Shown: piece by piece, positions 45,301 through 54,343 of the stretch
Numbering within the stretch: position 1 is the first letter of the stretch
Layout: each line of letters begins with the position of its first letter
Source: Lentinula raphanica
Lineage: Eukaryota; Basidiomycota; Agaricomycetes; Agaricales; Omphalotaceae
Reading direction: 5' to 3'
Length of the DNA stretch: 64,000 bases
NCBI GenBank assembly: GCA_027919835.1
Contig: JANVFP010000008.1
Coordinates: forward strand, 1,054,001 to 1,118,000
Program-made: the position numbers and the translations under genes
The notes under the pieces: generated by a model
What the model was told of the DNA's origin: nothing
Database searches by the model: none
What the model saw: only the letters and a program-made list of their open reading frames with translations

Positions 45301-46112
45301 AATCTACCTTCCACCCCTTACTTTCTTATTACATTTCACTTCATTTATTACGGGCGTTTTTGTCCAAAGGTAAGATTGTTTCAGAAAGATTAAAGCATTA
45401 AGGATTATCTGAACCTTTTAATCTCAGGCCAAAAATTTTCCTACAAAAATCAGTCTGCTGTTGATCCGCAACGTTTCTGGGAGGATGAATGCTTCTCAGC
45501 TTTTCGTATGGCCTCCCAAGGACATTCGAATTTTCCCTAATGAGTACAATTTGTTGTGTACCTCCTTGGAAGAGATTCTAGAGGAAGTTGTACGCAAGGT
45601 CAGAGTTCTTTATTAGATGCTTCAACCAGAACTCATCACGGTGGACTACTTAGAGACTACAACGCCATCCAGATCTGTTTGAAGAAATCGAAACTTCCAT
45701 AGGTGTTTTCCCCCTTCAGGATACTAATCCAGTCAAACCTTTCGGGAGCTTCGTTATCAATCTCAACGTGGTTACCTCTGCCCACAAAGACCGTTTTGAT
45801 AAAGGTGGCTGCATTGTCCTCGTACTAGGAAAGTTTACTGGAGGTGGTCTTTGTCTACATATACGAACCTCACCTTGTACTGGACCTAAATCATGGAGAC
45901 GTTGTCACCTTTCCCTCCCAGAAATACTCTCATTCTTTTCGCTAGGTAGCCCACTTTCAGAAACCTCTTTAGCACTGGAATCGTTGATGTGTCTTTGATT
46001 TATGTCCATAATGAGATAAAGACCGTTTTGGGTATAAAAACGCTGGCTTCCCGTCTTTTCGAGCTCTGTCCCTTCTCTCCCGTTCTTCCATCTGCTCGAT
46101 AATCTGCTCAAT
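42388..46112 (+). pseudogene. Degenerate gene with 2OG-Fe(II) dioxygenase-like C-terminus
   Basis: Disconnected frames run in one direction: a coiled-coil segment (LREERLQAREAELEAHLAEV, about 42600-42665), an acidic region (42854-43210), a Lys/Arg/Glu region (43272-43700), helical segments (GLAAELRGRTVSCNVVIALA near 44090; LIKTELIPLVIKLSRTIPLK near 44235) and a final part with HPDLFEEIETSIGVFPLQ, FVINLNVVTSAHKDRFDKGG (HxD iron-ligand motif, about 45750-45810) and LVLDLNHGDVVTFPS (about 45875). This last part resembles the 2OG-dioxygenase class expanded in Agaricomycetes that includes TET/JBP-like proteins. A 4-bp insertion near 45855 shifts the frame between the HxD motif and LVLDLNHGD, and the early exons do not join cleanly. 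The substrate (nucleic acid or protein) cannot be told. Confidence 0.5.
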
Positions 46113-46631
46113 AATCTATATCCTGACTCATTATGTCTACAAGTCATCAGCAAAAGAGCACGAATATTATAATGGCATTAGATTCCCTATTATTCGCAAT
46201 AACCCTTGTCATGGTGGTAGCAGATTATTTCTCAAAGGTTCCCTTTATAGCAGTGTTATAACGGTATTATAACAAACCTGCCATCCGCTATAGCAGAGCT
46301 GTCATCCGCTATAGCAGACCTGCAATCTGCTATAACGCACTGTCATCCTTACAGTAGATTATTACACATTTAACCACATTATAACAGTTTCCAGGTATAT
46401 TATAACAGATTACAAGTATGATATAACAGATTATAGGCGTTGTTACCGATAGCAGCAGATAACGGTTGCTTTCGTTGATATAGAATAAATATAATGCGAT
46501 CATCATTGACAGTGCTCAATAGTACACACAGGAGCAGTATAGACAGCAGTAGCAAGCACAGGCAATCACATAAAGTGCGCGCGCGCACTAGAAAGAACAG
46601 AGAAATGTAAACATAGCTGTATCTGAAGACT

Positions 46632-48996
46632 TCATTCGTCGCCGCCACCGTCACCATAAAAATCGTCGCCACCATTTCCTTGACCGCCATCGCCATCGAC
46701 ATCACCGTCACCGCCGTTATCATCATCACCACCACCTTCATCGACACCCTGATTCGCATCACCTTGATTCGTGTCACCTTGATTCGCGTCGCCTAGTTGG
46801 TGATCGTCGTCCTGACTGTCATCGTCCTCAGGAGCAGAGCTTTCGGTGAATAGAGATGCGAATTCTGAGTCATTCGCAGGTGCTTCGGCTGTGTTTGGAA
46901 CGTCGTGGAAGCACTCACTAAAGCACCATGAATATGTGTCAAAAATAGATGTAATCACGAACCGATTCCAAAACCTGAAAAGAGATTCCTTCCACTTGTC
47001 CGAAGCATGCTCGAAGATACCCAAGATATTGAAGTAGAATCGGTCAAACTTGAATTTGCTGTCTGACCGAGTCCACGAAGAACGGCTTGAAAGGGCGAAT
47101 CGTGCCTGATAAAGATGTGAGTAAAATTATAACATGAAAGTGCCAAATTACCTGAACGGCCACATAAGCGATGAGCTCAGGGCTAGACTGGGTGATTCCC
47201 AGGAGTAACGAGTTTGGTTTTCGAGCAGAACGCTGGCGAGGTGCAAAAGCTGCACCAGGTCCGAGTAAGATGCAACGGCAAACCTATACTGCATCTATCA
47301 GTTGACCCCACTATATAGCAATGATGCACTTACCAGGATCAGCAGACGGCCACGAAGCAGGCTGTAATACTCTTATCTATCCCGGTGGATAAACAAGAAG
47401 CGGGTTCGAAGGAAGGGTCTCGTTAGGAAAACCCGAGGATGGTTAGCTTAGTGATCGAGTAGACTCTTAGGTCGGTTTCGAGTTCGTATAAACTTTTCGT
47501 CGGGGGAGAATAATCTAAGTATTTTCTACTACGTTACGCTATCTAAGTACCGTACGCGAGTCTTGAGTCCATATGGTAGAGAAAAAGGTGAAACAAATGA
47601 AATTTTACTGAGGTACTGCCTTCAACTGCTCGATCGTCCGACTAAGTCTCCAACTGGACCTTCGTCCGAAAATCCCTCAAGTCTTGCCCTACCCTAGATC
47701 TCCGAATCTTCGTAAGGTCGGTACACTGACGCGTTCCGTGCACAACCGTGTACGGTGCGCGACACAGGCCACCCCATTTACTCTTGGAATCAAACTTGTT
47801 GAGATAATAAAGGAACATAGGAAGATCATCAGCAGTAAGAGGAATGCCATGCGACATGAGTGAGTTCAAAGTTCTACAAGAGCATCAGAGGTGATATCAT
47901 GTTCATGAGAATTGAATACTTGCGTTTCGCGACGAGTCTCGTTGCTTCTGAGGAGAGCGTCTCGAATCTTACGAAACGGGCAAAATAACGATGCGATCAT
48001 GGGATGATTCACGCCTCGGTCACTTTTTGCATCGCAGAGGCAGGGAGGATCGAGAACGACAACTTCATCCACATCGGGAAGAGCGTCGCTGTAGGTCTGG
48101 AAAACGTTAGGGATGAATTTGAGTACCTCACTCTTGAGTCGACTTGTATCGTTGCGGCGGGCTTCCGAGAATGCTTGATCAATCTAATGCAGAGTATATG
48201 AATCAAATTTATGGAACATAAGAATCACTTACTACGTTGACAATCATGTTGTATGTTGCCATATCGTCGTAGTTCAATGATTCGAGAAGGCGTTTGATAC
48301 TGGGAGCGAAGGTGGATGCGATCTTGTCGTAGATGGTGAGCAACTGAGCACGTTCGGCTAAAACACTTGAGGATTGGTAGATTATACATGATATCACACT
48401 GAAGACAATATCGCGACTTACTCTTCATCTAGGTCTGATTCGTCGTCACTCGATTCTTCACCACCGGGCGCTCGGAGTGTCCTGGTCTTTGCTTTCATTT
48501 GCCTCGTTTCACGTTCAAGGCCTGATTCGAGGATGGCTGCTATATTCCGATACAACGTAAGGCACCAAGGCGCATATAATCCAATTTGCTGGTATGGTAA
48601 AAGGGTTTTGTATCTGCAAGTTCGACAAGGATCAGAGCATATACAAAGTCTGGAGTTAGAAAAAAGCACGCACGATTTGGATTCGGCCTCATATTCAGCA
48701 GTTACTTCTTTTACAAACTCCTCGTATTTGCGCTTCTTTCTTCGTTCCAGTCTTTCTTGTTGTTGCGAGTCTTCATGAGCAGAATTTCGAGCTCTGGGCA
48801 CTTGAGATTGCGAGTTCGTTTGAGTTGAGTTGCTAGCGGTTGAGATTTGAGGACGGGATGACGCAGGAGTCCTTGAAGAAATTTGAGGCGGTGAAGGTGG
48901 AGACGGCGATGGAGTCGGAGAGTTGATACGTCGGGCGTTGATTCTCTTCGTTAAAGCAGATTTGAGACGAGGCTTTTTCTTTGGTGGGTGAGCCAT
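46632..48996 (-). pseudogene. DUF6698-like gene split by a solo LTR
   Basis: The ATG at 48996 opens a Lys-rich then Ser/Pro-rich N-terminus (MAHPPKKKPRLKSALTKR...). Spliced minus-strand exons continue with YKTLLPYQQIGLYAPW, an acidic patch, VLAERAQLLTIYDKIAST, IDQAFSEARRNDTSRLKSEV, IPLTADDLPMFLYYLNKFD, [LTR], LLRGRLLILV, CRCILLGPGAAF, LIAYVAVQARFALSS, FDRFYFNILGIFEH. It ends in an Asp/Gly/Asn-rich tail with repeated GDANQGD units, stop at 46632. The LTR sits exactly between ...KWGGL and LLRGR. Without it the frame would be continuous there; with it, transcripts meet stops. One splice junction near 47870-47930 is also uncertain. Confidence 0.7.
47363..47764. mobile_element. Solo LTR with 5-bp target-site duplication
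   Basis: A 402-bp insertion begins TGTAATAC and ends GCGACA (TG...CA form), flanked by the exact duplication CAGGC (47358-47362 and 47765-47769). It has no internal retrotransposon genes, so it is the product of LTR-LTR recombination. It interrupts an exon of the DUF6698-like gene. Orientation cannot be fixed without a full-length relative. Confidence 0.85.
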
Positions 48997-49109
48997 GATG
49001 AGAGTATGAGAATAAGAAGTGAAAGGCGTGAATTTATACCCAACCCAAAGGCTTTATTAATATAAGTCGCGCGCGCTTCACGCCCCACGTGACAGCCAAT
49101 GACGAAAAT

Positions 49110-49146
49110 GTTATGTAAGCTACTGAGGCCAGCACTTTAACGCTCG
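49110..49146 (-). promoter_or_regulatory. Palindromic upstream motif, copy 4
   Basis: GTTATGTAAGCTACTGAGGC...TTTAACGCTCGT, 114 bp before the start codon of the DUF6698-like gene at 48996. It matches the motif of the three DUF6532 genes, although the right arm here is AGCACT instead of AGTAGT. It is the only stretch of these upstream regions that the two gene families visibly share. Confidence 0.55.
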
Positions 49147-50540
49147 TCTCCGTTAAACTTACAATCTAATCCATTATCCCACCCACTAACAACCGTTCAA
49201 CCTCTCTCTCACTCTGTATCTTTGTCTCCCACATTCTACCTCCTCTCGGTCTACTCCAGGCAGCATAATCGAACATAAACTAGCAGGGGGAGCGAGAGAA
49301 AGATAAACAATGAAAGTTGGGCAGAGAAGATGAGGGAATAAAGGATACCGGCGAAACAAAGAGCCCTCAAAGACGAACCGAGGAAACGATGGAACAGACG
49401 GGACCACGAAACCACAACACGATGAGACGCAAACGGGGACGCCGCGGCGTTGAAACAGCAAGACACCAATATTCATCGTCAACTCAGAACTCTCACGTCA
49501 CCTCATACTTGTTCTTCAACCACCAACACACTGACAGCACATTGGTTTCGCCGAAGGAGGAGAAGAGGTCAAGCTTCAAACAGCAGTGAGTGTCAACGGA
49601 ATTCAGTCTTTGAAACGTCGAAGTTTAACCTAACATTAATCTAGAATTGCACGAAGGGACGCCGCTTGACAGAGACCGATAAAGCAAACGCCATGCGAGA
49701 ACGAACCTGCAAACTGGGAAAACGCGGCGGCATTGACCCAGCAAGACACAGACGTCCCCACTTGTCGCAATAACCAATCTTCCTATTGAGAAACCAGCAG
49801 ACGCCCAGCCCCTCATCTAGGCAAGGCTCTGCTGGTGCCCCAGAGGAAGATGGGAGCAGGCAGAGAGGTGTTCAGATGGTCTGCTGGTGTCTGGTGTCCA
49901 CGGCTCCCTGAATCTCCTCGCTTACATCCCTTTCGACCGATGCAGGTGGGTGACTGTACCAGCGCGCCCATCGGTACATTTTTCCATCGCGTTCACCATC
50001 CTCGGTGTAGCGGATGATGGAGGGGATACACGGTAGACAGAGCGGCGGTACGCGTCCTTCTCAAACTTGTTGTCTCTGCTATGGCTTTTGAAACACATTT
50101 TAGATTGAGGGGCCGTCGTTCTTTGGACCTGATATGCTAAATCGATCACTCGCCATCTCACGAAAGGCTTCATGCCTCTCCAAGCTTCCACATACCTGAA
50201 CGAACAGGTGAATCGGTCCTCGCTTGAATTTGACATATAAGAGGAAGGTGCAGGGGTGTTGTGAAGAGGCGGAAAGTCTGTTGCTGTAGAAGTAAACGAA
50301 GAACTGGGAATCACTGTGTCTATCTTATACGGTACCCCAGAATGTCAGCCGATTTGACCTCCAAAAGTGAAGTGAATAAGAAGGCGCCGTCAAAAAAATC
50401 GAAGTTTGTCTGTTTCGACGTCTTCTATCAAACTCAACTTCAACAACCTCGCTTGTTCAATGTTCATCTGCAGATCCTGTGGTAGAAGAAACTCTGGAGG
50501 ATGTGGTCTTGGATTCTGACCGACGTTTGAGCCATGGGCC
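49147..50540. other. Unassigned interior of E2
   Basis: Several short frames occur on both strands (for example 49317-49589 plus and 49922-50314 minus, the latter containing FRYVEAWRGMKPFVRWRVID), none with a recognisable family. Two related blocks of about 50 bp near 49430-49480 and 49720-49770 (CGCGGCG...AGCAAGACAC) form an imperfect direct repeat. Confidence 0.35.
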
Positions 50541-50747
50541 AATATGAACTTGTTATATTCAGCGCAATAACACCATTATAATCTGAGCTCACTTGCAATA
50601 ATGAGTTACAATCCTTGCAGCTTGTTATAACACATACCAGCATATTATAACTCTGTTATTACACAAATATGATGTATGAGCATTGTGGTAGCTAGTTATA
50701 ATCTCTGCCACACGTTGTATTCCCATTATATCATTTGTGCTATTTAG

Positions 50748-51289
50748 ATATCTTGAAGATATCTGGAATCCAAAACTCTGCTCTCTTGTTGTAACGCTAC
50801 CTATGGAGGTTCTAATTGCTCCCAATTTTGTGGCATGTTCCGTCCCGGTTCTGTCCTCCAGACTTGCGAAGTGGGCCATTGCAAAGCATGGCATGTACGA
50901 GTCCGAGTCATCATCGGAGACAGAGGAGGAGTCAATACCATGAAAGTAACACAGTTCACAAAAAGCCCAAAATGATATCAACAGAAGGGCAAAGATGACC
51001 AGAAACACGGAAGTTGAGAGTAGAGGAGCAAATCGTGGAACAGTTATCACAGAGGGTCAACAACAGAGGCGAGGAAAGAGAGCCGGAGACAAAATCCGTC
51101 AAAGTAAGAGCAAAGGCGTGCGAAGAGGATATGAAGACGTGCATAGCAATGATAGAAACAGAAAAAGAAGACAACACGGCGCTAAAATCCGTGTTCATTC
51201 CCCGTATTGATTATCTTCGTGAGGCTCACTAGCGGTAGGCGAAGAAATTGATGAAGCGTTGGTCGAAGGGAGGCTTAGCAAGCTGAGCG
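50748..51289. other. Unassigned spacer right of E2
   Basis: A plus-strand frame at 51014-51232 (about 72 codons) is rich in Glu and Lys and could form a coiled coil. No homologue is recognised. Confidence 0.3.
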
Positions 51290-53085
51290 AGGAGAAGGGA
51301 TAAGGATATAGATGGTGCGATTAGCTCAGGGTTGCAAATTTAGAGCTTTCAAGAACGCCCATGAATCCAGAGACACCACAGATTGCAAGTGAGTTGTCTA
51401 AGGCCACCGGACTCCTTGAGCGCGCAAAAAGGGAAACCATTGAGCCTCTAGCACACACAGCCTCGTCTCTGCAAGCTCTTTCTTGAAGGCCTGCAATTTT
51501 GGGTACTTGCTCTCTGTTTGAGCGGAGCTAAGTTTGACTACCTCAGTGACAATCTGATGAGAAAGAAGTGTCGCGCTGCTAATCGATTTCTTACCGCTTT
51601 CGACATCCATGAGATATTGCTGGAACTGGCCGGGATCGTGCTTGAAGAAATGCTCGGTGTTATTCTTCATGCACACGGATGCGCCGTGATTGTGGCGGAT
51701 TTCAGACCATTGATTGAAGGACACGAGTGGTTTAGGAAGGAGCAGAACGGTCCGAAGAGGAACCCAACGACCTATGTAGGAATAAAGGATCATGTACTGG
51801 TCGGAAGCAAGTTCTGAGTTGCTTAAAATTGGGCGGAGCCAAAGGAGAAGAGGGCAGATGAAATTGGTTGGGATATTCGTGCCCAGGAAAGATGTAGGAG
51901 AAGGGCAATCTCAAAAGAGATATTGGTGACACGATCGTGAGATGCTCTAGGGGATGGGGCCCACTTGCCAGCAAGAGAGCTTTTTGAGCAACAGGGGCGA
52001 ACATCATCTGGCGTAAGCTGCTGAAGATTGTGGACAATCTAAATATCCCTGGACCCTGATCAACTGATCAACCAGAAGTCGGGTCACCATCACGTATAGT
52101 GCGCGATATGTACAATTTTACAGGCATTTCCTGAAGATTTTATACCAGTGTCGTCTTCCCGAGACCGGCAGGTTCAGATAATAGCAGGATCGAGAGTACT
52201 AATAGATAAGCCGGACGACCCAGAGGTTCTTGAACAGGACAACACACACACACTGTTTCGGTCTCTGGTGTGCGTCATTCACATCAACCATTTCTTCTCC
52301 ATCACCATCACTCTTCCTAATTCTTGCCTTACTGCTCTACCCAAAAACACATTGATCCCACAGTTTGAGCCACTCCATTGCCTCTCGCGCGACGCCAGCG
52401 TTACCCAGTAGATCTGTGAAAGTTTGAGGTCGATATCGGTCGACCCATAGCGTGTCGTCTGCTCTAACAGCACTCATGGACGCGACTTCAGATTGCATCC
52501 TGTGTAATATAGCATCAATGATCATCATCTTGCCTGTTGTCGCCACTCACGATTCGCAACTTAGTTCTCTAGCTTTATCAATAGTTCGTCCAAAAACCTG
52601 TGTAAAGGTACATCCAATAAATTTTCGGTTTGACGTGTTTGTGTAGTTTCTAGCAGATAATTATGATTCAAACGAAGGAACTGTCTTCATAAAGCAAGGA
52701 ACTGACACGCCAAGCCATATTCACAGGCTTCCGTCGTAGATAAATTGTCTGCCCGTCGAAGTTTGTTGCACGCAGCGTAGTCGATGGTGGGAAAATCGAG
52801 CTCGTTGGTGGTTGCGAGTGCTAAGATGTTGAGCAGGTCTTTCCAGTAACCATGAAAGAGGGGATATTCAGGCCGTTTTTTGTTCTGACACACATGGCTA
52901 ACCAGCATGTGTAGGTTCGTTATGGCCGTTCAAGTTTGATTCTTCAGCCAGCCAGAAGCTCGAAATGAAAATAAGATGAGCATCTCGAAGCTTGAGCAAA
53001 GAAGTCTGGTACATGCCTGTTAAAACGTTCTTTTTCCGATTTGCCCTCATGGATACTTTGAGGTTCGTCGTTGGTTCGAGGAACA
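51290..53085 (-). pseudogene. DUF2828 (TROVE/vWA-like) gene, decayed
   Basis: Minus-strand segments of the DUF2828 family appear in the expected order: SIHEGKSEKERF (about 53055), ITNLHMLVSHVC, HGYWKDLLNILALATTNELD (about 52850), AGKWAPSPRASHDRVTNISF (about 51965-51905), IGRWVPLRTVLLLPKPLV, FNQWSEIRHNHGASVCMKNN, FQQYLMDVESGKKSISSATL (about 51650-51580), VLEAQWFPFLRAQGV and DNSLAICGVSGFMGVL (about 51400-51350). The last is the vWA metal-site region, but the usual D-x-S-x-S is degraded to G-V-S-G-F. Several frameshifts separate the blocks, and a foreign Ctf18-like piece lies between the second and third thirds. It is non-functional. Intact relatives are uncharacterised RNA-binding-like or vWA proteins. 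Confidence 0.7.
52145..52546 (-). pseudogene. Ctf18/RFC1-like clamp-loader fragment
   Basis: Minus strand reads LWVDRYRPQTFTDLLGN then VAREAMEWLKLWDQCVFG (about 52450-52340). After a degraded stretch comes LLLSEPAGLGKTTL, a near-canonical Walker A, at 52175-52145. This is the order found in Ctf18, the RFC1-like subunit of the alternative clamp loader for sister-chromatid cohesion. The piece ends right after the Walker A, has stops between the segments, and sits inside the span of the broken DUF2828 gene. It is a captured or inserted fragment, not a gene. Confidence 0.65.
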
Positions 53086-53297
53086 AGGAGGAACAGGAAC
53101 AAAGGTGACAATGAAAATGTGACAGATGACGCAATGAGTTGCCTTGAGTTGCATGGGAGCAATGTCACAATGGGGAGCAATCTGGAGCAATCTGGAAATG
53201 GAAAATAAGTTTTGTGACATTTACTAGAAAAGGAAGGTAAAAATCGCCTTTTTGGTACGGATCGCGGTGCATAGAGACGATTCCATTCGACCCCTCG

Positions 53298-53920
53298 TTG
53301 CGAGCGAAGCGAAGCAACTGTGTTCATGTGAGTGGATAGAGTCTTGACTGGGTTTGTACTTGTTTGTTCCGTACGTGGCAACGATAGAATTTCGTTCGTT
53401 TTGAGATATATGCTCGTTCTCCTGTTCAAATCTTGTTCTTTCTCTCCAAGAGGTTCAGAAAAGGATCAATATTGATGCTATCGGTGTTCTGTGCATTTTC
53501 GGATGGGGTGCTGAGGTGGAAAACTGCGCTTTATGGCTTCAAAGGGAAAATTTGGAATGAATATCTTTTGTCGAGTGTGTCTTCAACTTTTCTGCTCTTT
53601 TCATGCTCTCTGCTAATACGTTGTATAACCTATATACAGATTGCTACTCTGGCTATTGGGTTAGCTCTCGTGTAAGGCTCATTCATTGTCCGAAACGGCG
53701 GGCCCACTGTGTTCGCCTACTTTTACACAGCAATCTATCTCTGTCAACATCAAATGAGTTGTTCAGGATTCGGGCCATTCTCTTCGCTTTCCGTTGGACA
53801 ACTCTCAGTAGTCTCATATAGCTTGAGTCCTCATTGAGAACTACAATCATTACATGCATAATGAATTTGGATTGATGCTTCCTTCGCGAGCACCAACCGT
53901 GTACCACGGTGGATACCTAG
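53298..53920 (+). repeat. Hairpin-ended repeat family, member R4
   Basis: Starts TTGCGAGCGAAGCGAAGCAA, contains GTTTGTACTTGTTTG and GAGATATATGCTCGTT, and ends CGCGAGCACCAACCGTGTAC plus a hairpin (ACCGTGTACCACGGT) and GGATACCTAG. It matches R1-R3 at 40.4-42.1 kb. Confidence 0.6.
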
Positions 53921-54188
53921 TAATAACGTTGCTCATGAGGAAGATAAGAAAAGCTAGCTTTGCTAGCCTCTCTCCTCGGAGTCCTCATGTCTGACGTGTG
54001 CAAATCACGTGCATGACGTTTGGCGCCTAATTGTGATGAATGCTGAATGCAACTTTCGGCTTTTCCAGAATTCAGACGGTATGTATAATGCACTTTTTCC
54101 TCATAGAATCAACCTTTGCATGTCAAGGAAACAGCCCAATACACACAGAGATGCATTTGACGAAACAACCACATCCTTCGGAACGCCC

Positions 54189-54197
54189 TTTATAAAC
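54189..54197 (+). promoter_or_regulatory. TATA-like box of the HECT-like gene
   Basis: TTTATAAAC 147 bp upstream of the start codon at 54344. The leader between them is pyrimidine-rich, as in highly expressed fungal promoters. Confidence 0.35.
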
Positions 54198-54343
54198 GAA
54201 TGAGATGGCATTTTCCTTCCTTCACAGAGAGCGTAATCTCATATCTCACTCCTTAAACATTCCCATTTTCTCTACTGACCTAGTACGCTACATCGATCTC
54301 TGAATTCGTGCACAACGACTAACGTGTTGTTCGAACCAGAGTC

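Larger units (their letters stand above)
46148..50747. mobile_element. AT-rich-ended DNA transposon E2 carrying a DUF6698-like gene
   Basis: The left end CAGCAAAAGAGCACGAAT and the right end (reverse-complemented CTAAATAGCACAAATGATAT) are imperfect inverted repeats. About 310 bp at the left and about 200 bp at the right match the ends of E1 in sequence and order, including palindromes TCCGCTATAGCAGA (46284-46297, 46305-46318) and many ATTATAAC repeats. Between the ends lie the DUF6698-like gene, its palindromic promoter motif and about 1.4 kb of unassigned sequence. No transposase is present. The right outermost bases are diverged and abut the palindrome AGATATCTTGAAGATATCT. Confidence 0.6.

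Noticed and set aside
49186..49482. Minus-strand frame of 98 codons with hydrophobic stretches
   Set aside because: No family match, competing plus-strand frame of equal quality, and low-complexity composition; treated as non-coding interior of E2.
53298..53920. R4 called as a definite Helitron because it ends CTAG after a hairpin
   Set aside because: R1-R3 end differently (for example CTTG or TTAC), no TC start is seen, and insertion sites could not be defined.
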